Source of the DNA: Caldilineales bacterium
Lineage (GTDB): Bacteria > Chloroflexota > Anaerolineae > Caldilineales > Caldilineaceae
DNA length: 64,000 nt
Assembly: GCA_012271135.1 (NCBI GenBank)
Contig: JAAXGZ010000118.1
Location: forward strand, 1 to 64,000
Reading direction: 5' to 3'
The first letter of the stretch is position 1. Every line of letters begins with the position of its first letter. Below, one piece after another: positions 40,967-51,179 of the stretch. Below the pieces are notes generated by a model. It was not told the origin of the DNA and ran no database searches. It saw only the letters and a program-made list of their open reading frames with translations. The position numbers were made by a program, and so were the translations under genes.

Positions 40967-42010
40967 ATGGCTGAAATGGCAAGAGCGGTGGTGGTCATGG
41001 GCCAGGAGTTTGAGGTTCGGGAGTATCCGATCCCGGACCCGGACCCGGGGGCCATTGTGTTGAAGCAGGAACTGGGCGGCATCTGCGGCACGGATCTGCA
41101 CTACTGGCAACACGGCTTCACCGAGGAGAAGGGCCTGGGCCACGAGAACGTGGGCATCGTGGCCGCTCTGGGCGAGGGGGTGACCCATGATTCCATCGGC
41201 CGGCCCGTTAAGGAAGGGGACCGGGTCGTGCTGCAGCCAGGCATCCCGGCCGGATTCGGCTACGGATTTCAGGAACCGTCCAAGCTGTGCGGCGGTTTCG
41301 CCGAGTACATGCATCTGAACCTGCCCGGAACCGAATGGTGGCGGACGGACATGCCGGCGGAAGTGGGGGTTCTGACGGAACCCTTCACAATTGGCGTGCA
41401 CGCCGTGGATCGGTCCCGTATACGCATCGGTGATACGGTGGTGGTGCAGGGGTCCGGGGCGATCGGCATGGTCACCCTGATAGCGGCCCGCCTGTCAGGT
41501 GCCGGCAAGCTGATCATGGTCGGGGGCCCGCCGGAACGGCTGGCGATCGGACGCAAGTTCGGGGCCGATGTCACGATTGACATCGGTGAGGTGCCCTCGG
41601 TCGAGGAACGTACGGAACTGGTGATGCAGGAGACGCCGCGCGGCGAAGGTGCCGACATCGTGTTCGAGTGCGCCGGCTTCCTGTCCGCGACACCAGAGGG
41701 GTTGGGCTACTGTCGTCACAGCGGCACCTTTGTCGAGGTCGGACACTTCGTGGATATGGGCTCCATCGACTTCAACATCAACCGGCTGTTGATGCGCAAG
41801 AACTTGTCCCTGGAGGCCGTCTGGGCGTCACAAACCAGCCACTTCGTTCAGGCCCTGCCCATTCTGGAGCGGGGCGACATTCCGTTCGGCGACATGGTCA
41901 GCCATGTCATTCCCCTGGACCGGGTGGCCGAGGGGTTCGCCGCTCTGAACGGCACCTACCACCTAGGCGACGAGACGGTCTGCAAAATAGCCGTGTCCGG
42001 CTCCGCCTGA
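40967..42010 (+). CDS. Zinc-dependent alcohol dehydrogenase-type (MDR) oxidoreductase
   Basis: GGICGTDLHYWQHG; GHENVGIVAALGEGV; VVVQGSGAIGMVTLIAARLSGAGKLIMVGGPPERL. Confidence 0.88.
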   Translation: MAEMARAVVVMGQEFEVREYPIPDPDPGAIVLKQELGGICGTDLHYWQHGFTEEKGLGHENVGIVAALGEGVTHDSIGRPVKEGDRVVLQPGIPAGFGYGFQEPSKLCGGFAEYMHLNLPGTEWWRTDMPAEVGVLTEPFTIGVHAVDRSRIRIGDTVVVQGSGAIGMVTLIAARLSGAGKLIMVGGPPERLAIGRKFGADVTIDIGEVPSVEERTELVMQETPRGEGADIVFECAGFLSATPEGLGYCRHSGTFVEVGHFVDMGSIDFNINRLLMRKNLSLEAVWASQTSHFVQALPILERGDIPFGDMVSHVIPLDRVAEGFAALNGTYHLGDETVCKIAVSGSA

Positions 42011-42115
42011 CTCGGCCGGGCACCGGATCCTGGTGGTTGTACTCGGAGCTGTGTTGGACATGGTCAAGGTTTGCTGAGCGCCAAATTCAGCGGTCTCTTG
42101 CCGGGACATGAAACG

Positions 42116-42149
42116 AACAGCCGATTTCATCCATGAGGAGTCGGCTGTT
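42116..42149. terminator. Stem-loop downstream of the dehydrogenase gene
   Basis: AACAGCCGA-N16-TCGGCTGTT followed by TGTGTTG; 9-bp stem. Confidence 0.35.
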
Positions 42150-42518
42150 TGTGTTGACTTTCAATAGAGGGTCCCGCCAAGACCCGAATCGTTGAGGACT
42201 TTCCAGTTTTACAGAGCCACTGGCTGAGGCGTGGGCCGCACTGCCCGGTGGGCCGCTGCCAGATCGACGGTCACTGCGACCGCCGCGCCCCAACGCGCCT
42301 GACGCACACAACTTTGGATGACGAGGTGGTCGACCTATGCCGCGGCGTCCTCCACAGCAAGGCTTGGCAGCGCTGGCTGCAGGTGGTCTACATCCTGCCC
42401 CGCGGCGCCGACTGCAGACGACCTGGAAGTGCAATCGGAAAGTCCCCCTGCCAGGGCCGTTACATTGGAATCCATGCTGTACGCGGGGTGCCACAGTCAA
42501 GACATCGGAGCGGATTCC

Positions 42519-44084
42519 ATGCTGGGCAAACGTTCAGACCAGAGAGGTCTATTTGAGGCGGATCAGCTGTTTCTGGAGCTGGTGGGACAAGAGCAGTTTC
42601 TACGGTCAACTGGCCGCCTTGCGGGGTCAATTGCTCCCCGATGAAGACTTCGCCGACTTCTATTGTGAGAACAACGGCCGTACCAGCAAAGCCACCCAGC
42701 CTGATGGCGACCGCGCCGATGCTGCAGGTGCATGACAAGGTGAGTGATGCGGAAGCACAGCGGCGGGCCACGGTGGACCTGAGCTGGAAGGTGGCGTTGG
42801 GTGTGGATGCCTACAGCCGACTTTTTGCACAGAACACTTTGCAATGTTTCCGGGCGCAGCTGATCCTGCATGAGAAGATGCAAGAGGTGTTTGTACGCAG
42901 TCTCGATCCGGCGCGGGAGCGGGGCCTGTTGCAGGGGCGGGCCCTGCAAGCGGTACTGGATACAACCCCCATCCTGAGTCGGGGTGCGGCCAAGGACACC
43001 TACAACCTGCTGGCGGACGTCATCCGCCAGCTGATGCACAGGAGAGGGAGGTGGCTGCTTGGGCCGGGCAGGAGGGCTATGCCCGGTACCTGGAGCCCGG
43101 TATCAAAGGGTGAGGTGCAGATCGACTGGGCTGATGAGGGTGCGCGGACGGGGTTGCCGGCGCAGGTGCGGGCAGCACAGGGTGACTGTGCGCCGGACGC
43201 CCCGTGCGGGGCCAGATCGCGGACGCGGTCCAGCTCCTGGGTTAACTGCTGCTGCAGGATGTGGAACGTGCGGATGAGGGGGTACGTCTCAAGCAAGGAG
43301 TGGAACAAGATCGCATCGTGTCGGTGCATGACCCCGAGATGCGCCATGGTCGCAAGAGCCGCAACCAGCGCTTTGATGGTCACAAGGCCTCCGTCGCAGT
43401 GGAGCCGGAAAGCCAGCTGATCACGGCCGTGGCGGTGCTGCCCGGCAATGCCACGGATGCGCGCGGTGCTCTGGCGCTGGTCGCGCAGAGTGAGGAGAAC
43501 ACGGGCCTGCCGGTATCCGAAGTGCTGGCGGATTGTGCCTACGGGGATGGTCGCGCACGCGCCAGGCCTTTGCGGAGCGCGACCTTCCGCTGCGGGCCAA
43601 CGTGCCCAAACGATCGAACCGGAGTTGCTTCCCCAAGCAAGACTTCGAGATTGACCTGGAAACATTCTCCTGTACCTGTTCCGCCGGCCACGTGACGACC
43701 GACCTGCACACCCAGGGCCATGGTCCCCGTGGTGACCTCCGTCAGTCCTTCCGCTTTGCGGCCGCGGTCTGCGACCTCTGTCCGCTGCGCAGCCAATGTG
43801 TCTCGGCCAGCCGGGGCCGGGGCCGGATGGTGACCCTGCATCCCCAGGCAGGATTGCTGCAGGCCGCGCGTGCCTTCCAGTCCAGTGAGGCCGCAGTACC
43901 CTGCCGCCAGTTGCGGCAGACGGCGGAACATCGGATTGCCCGTCTGGTGCAGTTGGGGTTGCGGCAAGCGCGCTGCGTGGGCCGCCAGAAAACTGCCCTT
44001 CAGCTCCATATGACTGCCACCGTGGCCAATTTTCCCCGCATCCTGGCCGCGAGACCTGACCCCACCATCTCGGGATGGCTATGA
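42519..44084 (+). pseudogene. IS1182-type transposase, multiply frameshifted
   Basis: Homology moves between frames: LFEADQLFLELVGQEQFLRSTGRLAG / LPDEDFADFYCENNGRTSK / AKPPSLMATAPMLQVHDKVSDAEAQRRATVDLSWKVALGVD...AAKDTYNLLADVIRQLM / VSVHDPEMRHGRKSRNQRFDGHKASVAV / GHGPRGDLRQSFRFAAAVCDLCPLRSQCV. Confidence 0.85.
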
Positions 44085-44329
44085 TTCCCGGCTTCCGGAC
44101 GATTCCAGCCCTGATCCAAATCCTGACCTGCAAACGGCATAAACGGGCTGTTTGGGAGCACAGACCGGAACGCCGCTCCCTGTCTATTCCGAAAGGTGGC
44201 TTTGTCCGGCCTCCGGAACCTCCACGGTCTCCCACTTTCGAACCCTACAAAACTGGGTTTGTGGTTGCACTCCTAGGCGTGCGCCTGAGTTTGCTAGCAT
44301 GTCCGAAACACAGACTACAGGTGACTGCC

Positions 44330-45877
44330 ATGGGCAAGAAGACGAGGGTTGTAATCGTTGGCGGGGGGCACAACGGCCTAGTCGCTGCAGGTTACCTGGG
44401 AAGGGCTGGGCTAAACGTCCAGGTATTGGAGCGTAGGGACATCGTTGGTGGTGCCGTGGTGACGGAGGAGTGGTTTCCGGGCTACAAGATCTCCACCTGT
44501 TCCTATATCTGCCACATTCTCCAAAAGAAGGTGATCGACGACTTGGAGATGCGCAAGTACGGCTTTCACATCTATCCTATTGACCCGTCGCGCGTCCACC
44601 CCTTCCCAAACGGAAAAGTACTGACTCTCTGGCACGACGACGCAAGAACCGCCGAGGAACTCCGGAAGCTGTCGCCGGAGGACGCCGATGCCTGGCCCGA
44701 ATGGGCCGACTTTTGGCACCGTGCCGTTCGGATACTCAGCGACTACTACCTCGGCCCTCCTCCTTCGCTCGCCCAGCTTACCGAGAGGTTCCGTCAGGAG
44801 GGTGAGGAAGAGCTCCTGGAGACGCTACTGACCGTCCCGCTAAGGGACCTGATAGACCGCTACTTCATGTCGGACGAAGTCAGGACCGCGGTAAGCACCG
44901 GGTCGGTCGACATGGGAGACATAAGCGCCCCCGGCAGCGCTTACATCACCGCCCTCTATCGTTTCAGCGCCTTCCGGCCAGACACTGAGAATTACGGCAT
45001 CGTACGCGGCGGCATGGGTTCCATCACCCAGTCGCTGGCCCGTTCCGCAGAGGCGTCGGGCGTGTCCATCAGGACGGGCGCGGCAGTGAGGCGCGTCCTG
45101 ACGAACGGCGGCAGGGCTACAGGCGTCGCACTCGAAGACGGTGAGGTAATGGAGGCCGACGTTGTCCTGTCGAACGCCGACCCGAAGCGGACCTTCCTCA
45201 AGCTCCTGAGCGAGACTGACTTTGATGAGGAGTTCGTCAATGAGGTGAGAGCGCTTAAGACGCGGGCGGCTTCCGCCAAGTTTCTGTGCGCCCTGAAGGA
45301 ACTGCCCGACCTTTCCGGCTACCTTGGCTCCGGGTACAACCCGGAGCACTTGGCGATGATTACTCTTTGCCCCACGGTTGACCAGTGTGAGAGCAGCTGG
45401 CACGATGCCAAGAACGGTCGGGTGCCCGACACGCCCATCATCCACCTCCAAATCCCTACTGTGTACGACAAGACGGTCGCCCCGGAGGGCTGCCACGTGC
45501 TGTCTCTGTGGGTCTACTTCGTGCCGTCCCACGTGCGGGATGGCTCGTGGCAGGAGATGCGCCAGCAGTTCGGGGAGCGCCTCATCGACGAGGTGTGCAG
45601 GTATGCCCCGAATTTCAGGGACGCCATCATCGACTGGGTCCTGCTGACTCCGGAGGACATTGAGGAGCGCATCGGCCTTACAGACGGGAACATAAGGCAT
45701 CTTGACATGATCCCGCAGCAGATGATGTCACGACGTCCGCTGCCGGGGTGGTCCGACTACCGGACACCGGTCGAAGGCTTATACCTGTGCGGAGCCGGGA
45801 CGCATCCCGGCGGCGAGGTTACGGGTGCGCCAGGGCACAACGCAGCTCATGTCGTACTGGGGGATCTGGACCGCTGA
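44330..45877 (+). CDS. FAD-dependent oxidoreductase, phytoene desaturase/PYROXD2-like
   Basis: TRVVIVGGGHNGLVAAGYLGRAGLNVQVLERRDIVGGAVVTEEWFPGYKISTCSYICHIL; YGIVRGGMGSITQSLARSAEASGVSIRTGAAVRRVL; GLYLCGAGTHPGGEVTGAPGHNAAHVVL. Confidence 0.9.
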   Translation: MGKKTRVVIVGGGHNGLVAAGYLGRAGLNVQVLERRDIVGGAVVTEEWFPGYKISTCSYICHILQKKVIDDLEMRKYGFHIYPIDPSRVHPFPNGKVLTLWHDDARTAEELRKLSPEDADAWPEWADFWHRAVRILSDYYLGPPPSLAQLTERFRQEGEEELLETLLTVPLRDLIDRYFMSDEVRTAVSTGSVDMGDISAPGSAYITALYRFSAFRPDTENYGIVRGGMGSITQSLARSAEASGVSIRTGAAVRRVLTNGGRATGVALEDGEVMEADVVLSNADPKRTFLKLLSETDFDEEFVNEVRALKTRAASAKFLCALKELPDLSGYLGSGYNPEHLAMITLCPTVDQCESSWHDAKNGRVPDTPIIHLQIPTVYDKTVAPEGCHVLSLWVYFVPSHVRDGSWQEMRQQFGERLIDEVCRYAPNFRDAIIDWVLLTPEDIEERIGLTDGNIRHLDMIPQQMMSRRPLPGWSDYRTPVEGLYLCGAGTHPGGEVTGAPGHNAAHVVLGDLDR

Positions 45878-45949
45878 ACATACGCAGCGTCTGGGGGTCT
45901 GACAGGGAAGAGGTCGTCGTCGAGCACGGCGCCGTCATACCCTGCCGCC

Positions 45950-46378
45950 TTGCATATTGTGGCTGGCAACCCCGCTCTGGCGGGTCATCCGGTGGTGGCT
46001 GGGTTGGTGGCAGTGGTGGACGAGCAGGCCACGGAATTGGCCGCCCTGCGGGAGGAGATTGTGGAGTTGCGGCAGCAACTGGCCCAGCACAATGGCCACA
46101 GCGGCGCCGTGCGGGTGGCCAGCGGGGTCACGCGGGGACGGCCCGGGTCTCGGTGGCGCCGGCGCAGGTCAATGTCGGCATCGATCACTGGTCGGATCGC
46201 CGCGGCCCTGCACCGGCCGCGGGTGTCCTTCACCCACAACCGGGCCGAACCGGCCCGGCGCATGGTCAAGCTGCAGATGAAGATCTCAGGCAGCTTCCGC
46301 ACCGTGGCCGTGGCCGAGCGCTTCGCACACGTGCGGGACCTCCTGGCGGCCCTGCAGCCGGACCCCGTCTCGCCCTAA
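45950..46378 (+). pseudogene. IS66-type transposase remnant with internal deletion
   Basis: N-terminal coiled-coil ELAALREEIVELRQQLAQHNGHSG joined to C-terminal FTHNRAEPARRMVKLQMKISGSFRTVAVAERFAHVRDLL (IS66 TnpC-like ends). Confidence 0.75.
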
Positions 46379-46449
46379 CCCCACACTGCAGCCAGCGGCC
46401 TGGCGCACTCTGGTTTGGGTAACTGAACAATCACAGTGCTGCCGTTGCA

Positions 46450-47649
46450 TCAGCCGGGGGCAGCTGAATTCCCCGATCCCTGGCAGAACCCGACGGCGGC
46501 CGCGGCATACAACAGGGCGATTCGCTCCAGTTCGGAGATGGGCACCTCCTCGTTCACCGTGTGGGCTCCCAGAGCGTCCGGGCCGTGGGTGACGGCCGGA
46601 ATACCCACCTCCGCAGTGTAGATGTTGCCGTCGTCGATGAACAGCTTCGGGCCATTGGGCAGCGGACGGCCAACGAGTTCGGTGTGGACCACCTGCACCA
46701 CCTGCACGAGTGGGTGATCTGCCGGCAAATGGAAAGTGTCCCCCTGCTGCTCCCATTCCAGGGTGGTGGCGGTTCCGTACCGGGCATCGAGGCCGGCCAG
46801 GACTCCCTCAATTTGGCGGCGCGCATCCGCACCGGCTCCGGGCTGGAGCCAACGGCGCGTGCCCTCGACGATGCAAGTTTGGGGGGACTGGTTGTAAATC
46901 TCCCCTGTCAGCACCTTGCCGATGAACAGGGATTCACGTCCGGCGGAGGATTCCTCCGGACTGTCCGGCAGGGGCAAGTTTCTGAGTTGACCGACCAGAT
47001 CCAGGCCGGCCCCAATCACGTCTGGCGTCTCGGGATCCGTGTGGATTTCATGGCTGGGCGGTTGTGCGCGGCTGATTTCAATGCGGAAGATGGCCATGCC
47101 GCGCCCAGCCGTAGGCAACCAGGCTGCCTGGTATTCGGGCAGCAGGACCGCGTCCCCGTGGATGCCGGCACGGCACAGGGCCACAACCTGGCGTTTGTCT
47201 CCCCACGGTCCTTCATGGTGGTCGTGTCCGGTCAAAAGCACCGAGCCGCGGGCCGGCAGGCCCAGTTCCCGAAGCATGCGCAGGGCCTCGACCGCGGCCG
47301 CGGTGCCACCTTTCATATCCGAGGCGCCTGTTCCGACCAGCGTGTCATTCTCGATGCGCGGCGGCTTGAAGGGCAGGTGTACGGTGTCCAGGTGGCAGTC
47401 GAACTGAAGCACCGGTCCCGGTTTGCCCGAGTGCAGCCAGGCCACGACGGCCGGAGCGGACGGCCAGTCCGCTTCCTCCCTGGACACGTCAAGGCCGGCC
47501 TCGGTCAGGATGTCCGCCAACACGGTCAGTGCCGCACCGGCATCCCGGGTGGGGCTGTGGACTTCCATTAGGCGAACGGCGGTCTCCAGTAGGCGTTCAC
47601 GGTGGAGATGGGGGCGGAGAAGCGACAGGATTGGAGCTGAACCGTGCAT
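46450..47649 (-). CDS. M20 family metallopeptidase
   Basis: VLQFDCHLDTVHLPFKPPRIENDTLVGTGASDMKGGTAAAVEALRML; LTGHDHHEGPWG; FIDDGNIYTAEVGIPAVTHGPDALGAHTVNEEVPI. Confidence 0.88.
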   Translation of the reverse strand: MHGSAPILSLLRPHLHRERLLETAVRLMEVHSPTRDAGAALTVLADILTEAGLDVSREEADWPSAPAVVAWLHSGKPGPVLQFDCHLDTVHLPFKPPRIENDTLVGTGASDMKGGTAAAVEALRMLRELGLPARGSVLLTGHDHHEGPWGDKRQVVALCRAGIHGDAVLLPEYQAAWLPTAGRGMAIFRIEISRAQPPSHEIHTDPETPDVIGAGLDLVGQLRNLPLPDSPEESSAGRESLFIGKVLTGEIYNQSPQTCIVEGTRRWLQPGAGADARRQIEGVLAGLDARYGTATTLEWEQQGDTFHLPADHPLVQVVQVVHTELVGRPLPNGPKLFIDDGNIYTAEVGIPAVTHGPDALGAHTVNEEVPISELERIALLYAAAAVGFCQGSGNSAAPG

Positions 47650-47812
47650 GGATCCTCTGACGATTGTCTTCTGTGGAAGGTGGAGTTGGAATGGTGGTAT
47701 GGTGATCTGAACAACAGCTTGAATTCTAGATTCGGTTCGCAACTGCCGTACGGCATTACGGATTCCCGTGTGCCATCAACAGTCGGCTGTACCTCTTCAA
47801 GGAATTAATTTC

Positions 47813-48796
47813 ATGGCCAACTTGCCACAAGGCGAACTCTGCAGCGTCTACTCCTTTGCCCAAGGGGAGGATCCAATCGGATCCGCCACTCCGTTCAAGC
47901 GATGCCTGCTGGTGGAACTGCCCACGCCCTGGGATCGCGATGTCTGGTCGACGTCCGACACGACCAAGGCCATCAAGAAGATAGCCGGGATGGCCAGTCG
48001 GCCCGGCGATGCAGTGCGGCTGCTTGCCTTCCAGCCGGACCCAAACCCGGATCCGGTCCGGGAAGGGTTGTCGCGTGTGTTTGTCTACCGGAGACCGGAA
48101 TCGACCAACGGTTTTTCCACCTATGCCAAGCGGGAGTACCTGGTTCCCTCCGGGGATCTGCTTACCGTGCTGCCCGAACTGCTGCAAGAACCCGCGCCCG
48201 ATTTCCTGCCGGCCGGCGTGCAGGAACTCCATGGACAAACCCGGGACATTTTCCTCTGCACCCATGCCGACCGGGATGTCTGCTGCGGCCGGTTCGGCAG
48301 AGAATTGTTTGAGTCCCTTCAAACCTCGGATCAGGTTCGGAACCAGCCCGATCTGAGGCTGTGGCGCGTGTCCCATCTGGGAGGGCACCGCTTGGCACCG
48401 ACCCTGATGGACATGCCCAACGGCATGGCCTTCGGCCATCTGACCGCGGACACGGCGTTGTCCCTGCTGGAGCGGAACGGGAATCTGGAGGCAGTGCTCC
48501 GCTGTTACCGCGGCTGGAGCGGCATGGAGCCGATGGCTCAGATCGCGGAACGGGCCGTGTGGCGCGAGACCGGCTGGCAGTGGACCGAATACCATCGCCA
48601 GGCTTCCGTACTGGATCGCAATGAGGACAAGTCGGGCACCGTACGCATCGACTGGACCGCGCCGGATGGAGGATCCGGCGGCAGCTGGGAAGTGTCGATC
48701 GAGCATCGGGACCAGGTGCAAACCCTCAACAACTCCTTCACGGAGAAGTACTTCTACATCGATCGTTTCGAGGTAACGAGAACAGTTTCCGTTTAG
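47813..48796 (+). CDS. Sucrase/ferredoxin-like family protein
   Basis: CSVYSFAQGEDPIGSATPFKRCLLVELPTPWDRDVW; DIFLCTHADRDVCCGRFGRELFESL; RLWRVSHLGGHRLAPTLMDMPNGMAFGHL. Confidence 0.82.
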   Translation: MANLPQGELCSVYSFAQGEDPIGSATPFKRCLLVELPTPWDRDVWSTSDTTKAIKKIAGMASRPGDAVRLLAFQPDPNPDPVREGLSRVFVYRRPESTNGFSTYAKREYLVPSGDLLTVLPELLQEPAPDFLPAGVQELHGQTRDIFLCTHADRDVCCGRFGRELFESLQTSDQVRNQPDLRLWRVSHLGGHRLAPTLMDMPNGMAFGHLTADTALSLLERNGNLEAVLRCYRGWSGMEPMAQIAERAVWRETGWQWTEYHRQASVLDRNEDKSGTVRIDWTAPDGGSGGSWEVSIEHRDQVQTLNNSFTEKYFYIDRFEVTRTVSV

Positions 48797-49116
48797 TCGT
48801 CGTACGGAGCCTGACCGGCCCGGGCCACCTGTGGAGCCGGGATGTGGTTGAAGCTCGCATTGACCTGCTGAGCGACCTGGTCGGCCATGGCCTTATGACC
48901 GACGTCCCGTAACCAGGGAACGTACAAGTTCGGATGCATCACCAAGCATCAGTCAACCACCTGTTCCCAGAGAACTTGAACGCGAGTGGCCCGCTGTAGG
49001 TTGATTCGACAAAACCCGACTTCATCCGACGCGGCCGCGGTACCCAGTTCCGGCCCGAAAGAGCAAGCTTGCCAATCTGGCGGTGGAGCAAAGGCTCAAG
49101 TAAAGGAACAGATCGG

Positions 49117-51129
49117 ATGACTTTTCTGTACAAGGTGTTGGCAGTCCTTGCCATGGCCGCGCTGATCCCGGTTGGGCTGTTGCCGGCAGTGCCTGTGTTG
49201 GCTGCCGAGCCACTCAATGCATGTGCCAACCGGGAAGACTTCAGATTTGTGGTGACCATCACCAACGTTTCGGATCAAAGCGACACGCCCACGCCTTTCG
49301 CTCCCGGTGTCTGGGCCCTGTCCGACAAGCCCGGTCCGCTCTTCGTACCCGGTGCCCATCCCGGCATCCTGTTTTGGGATTTCGATCCCATCAAGACCCC
49401 CGGCCTTGAAGACTTGGCGGAAGACGGCCATCCCGGCGTGGTGGCTGCCACGCTGGCGGAACACGGCGTCAAGCATGGTGTGTTCAACAGGCCCGTCGGT
49501 GCCGAGGGGCCCGGGCCCTTGTTGCCGGGTGCCAGCTATGCCTTCATCGTGGATGCCGGTGCCGCCCCCAGGAATCTGACATTCGCCTTGATGTTCGTGC
49601 AGTCCAACGACTGGTTCATCGGTACGGACGAAGTTGGCATTTCCCTCGAAAGTCCGTTGGGCGGCGCGATCATGGGGGGTGACATCACCGATCAAATCAA
49701 TCTGTGGGATGCCGGCACCGAGGAGGACGAGCCCGTGGGCGAGGGTCCCAACCAGGCTCCGCGTCAATCCGGTGCAAACACCGGCCCCGAGGATGACGAC
49801 AACACCGTGCGCCTGGTGTCGGGTCCAGACGCGCCGGCCGTGTCCGATCTGGTCAGCGTTTCGATTCGCCGGGCCTTCGACACGGTATTCGACGTTACGG
49901 TCGAGAATACGTCCGGATCGGCCATGGACACAACGCCGTTTGCGCCCGGAGTCTTTGTCGTGCACACGGATCCGGCCACCACCTACATGGAAGGGCATCC
50001 CCAGCTCTTCAAGGAAGGGCAGCCGAACCTTTATAACGGCCTGGAGGCCTTGGCCGAGGACGGCAATCCCGGTCCCTTGTACGAGTTCATTTCCACGGGT
50101 GGCTTTATGAGTGACGAGCCGGTGGCTGGCTCCTACGGCGTGTTCAACACTCCGGTGGGTGCCGATGTCCCCGGGCCGCTGCTGCCAGGCGAGTCCTACC
50201 ACTTCACGGTCCGGGCCAGCCCTCTCGCCCCCCACCTGTCGCTGGCGTTCATGTTCGTGCAGTCCAATGACTGGTTCGTCGCGACCGCGGACGACGGCAT
50301 GGTCCTGTTTGACATCGACGGGAACCCCGTGTCGGGCAGCGTGCCGGTGTATTTGTGGGATGCCGGCACCGAGGAGGACGAGCCTGTGGGCGAGGGTCCC
50401 AACCAGGCTCCGCGCCAATCCGGTGCGAACACCGGCCCCGAGGATGACGACAACACCGTGCGCTTGGTTGACGACATGGATGCGGACGAACTGGTTGCCG
50501 TGACCATCACGCCGCGACAGGCCCGGCATTTCCAGGTGTCGATCACCAACGTTTCGGCTGATCGGCCGATTGCGCCTGGCGTGGTCATCCCGCACTGCGT
50601 CTGCGATCCGCTCTTCACGGAGGACCTGCCGGATCGGGGCCACGGTCTGGAGAGCCTGGCCGAAGACGGTGATCCTTCGGGACTGGCGGAAGTACTGGCA
50701 ATGCAGGCCTTGCCGGTCCAGGTATTGAATACCCCTGTAGGAGCGAATGGACCCGGTCCCCTGTTGCCCGGCCAGACCTACCAAACCACCGTCTTCCTGG
50801 AACCCGCGGAGCCAAACCTTTCGTTGGCGTTCATGTACGTGTTGTCCAACGATCTATTCCTCGGTTCCCCTGCGGGGGGCATCACGCTGTGGGACGAGAT
50901 GGGAAACCCGGTCTCCGGCGATGTGACCTCCAGCGTCTACTTGTGGGACGCGGGCACGGAACACAACCAGCCGCCCGGCGAGGGCGACAGCCAGCCCTTG
51001 ATGCAGGGCGCGCCCGACACGGGTGATGCCGATATGGACAACACCGTGCACCTAGCGAACGACGGGTATGACCATCCGGCCGTGGCCGATCTGATCGCGG
51101 TGGTCGTCACGCCCATCGATCCCGAATAG
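49117..51129 (+). CDS. Secreted protein with three spondin-like repeats
   Basis: N-terminal signal peptide MTFLYKVLAVLAMAALIPVGLLPAVPVLA; three units each with FVVTITNVS/FDVTVENTS/FQVSITNVS, NTPVGA.GPGPLLPG, LALMFVQSNDWF, YLWDAGTEEDEPVGEGPNQAPRQSGANTG. Confidence 0.75.
   Translation: MTFLYKVLAVLAMAALIPVGLLPAVPVLAAEPLNACANREDFRFVVTITNVSDQSDTPTPFAPGVWALSDKPGPLFVPGAHPGILFWDFDPIKTPGLEDLAEDGHPGVVAATLAEHGVKHGVFNRPVGAEGPGPLLPGASYAFIVDAGAAPRNLTFALMFVQSNDWFIGTDEVGISLESPLGGAIMGGDITDQINLWDAGTEEDEPVGEGPNQAPRQSGANTGPEDDDNTVRLVSGPDAPAVSDLVSVSIRRAFDTVFDVTVENTSGSAMDTTPFAPGVFVVHTDPATTYMEGHPQLFKEGQPNLYNGLEALAEDGNPGPLYEFISTGGFMSDEPVAGSYGVFNTPVGADVPGPLLPGESYHFTVRASPLAPHLSLAFMFVQSNDWFVATADDGMVLFDIDGNPVSGSVPVYLWDAGTEEDEPVGEGPNQAPRQSGANTGPEDDDNTVRLVDDMDADELVAVTITPRQARHFQVSITNVSADRPIAPGVVIPHCVCDPLFTEDLPDRGHGLESLAEDGDPSGLAEVLAMQALPVQVLNTPVGANGPGPLLPGQTYQTTVFLEPAEPNLSLAFMYVLSNDLFLGSPAGGITLWDEMGNPVSGDVTSSVYLWDAGTEHNQPPGEGDSQPLMQGAPDTGDADMDNTVHLANDGYDHPAVADLIAVVVTPIDPE
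49703..49812 (+). repeat. 110-bp direct repeat, copy 1 (copy 2 at 50354-50463)
   Basis: tgtgggatgccggcaccgaggaggacgagc..aacaccgtgcgc, 3 mismatches between copies, 651-bp in-frame offset. Confidence 0.9.
50354..50463 (+). repeat. 110-bp direct repeat, copy 2
   Basis: See copy 1 at 49703-49812. Confidence 0.9.
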
Positions 51130-51155
51130 TTCGACTGAATGTTCAGGATAGTTGG

Positions 51156-51179
51156 AGAGCCCCGCCGAAGCGGGGCTCT
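51156..51179 (+). terminator. Rho-independent-like terminator of the spondin-repeat gene
   Basis: AGAGCCCCGC-CGAA-GCGGGGCTCT, 10-bp perfect stem with tetraloop followed by TTGCTTCCTT, 27 bp after the stop. Confidence 0.75.
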
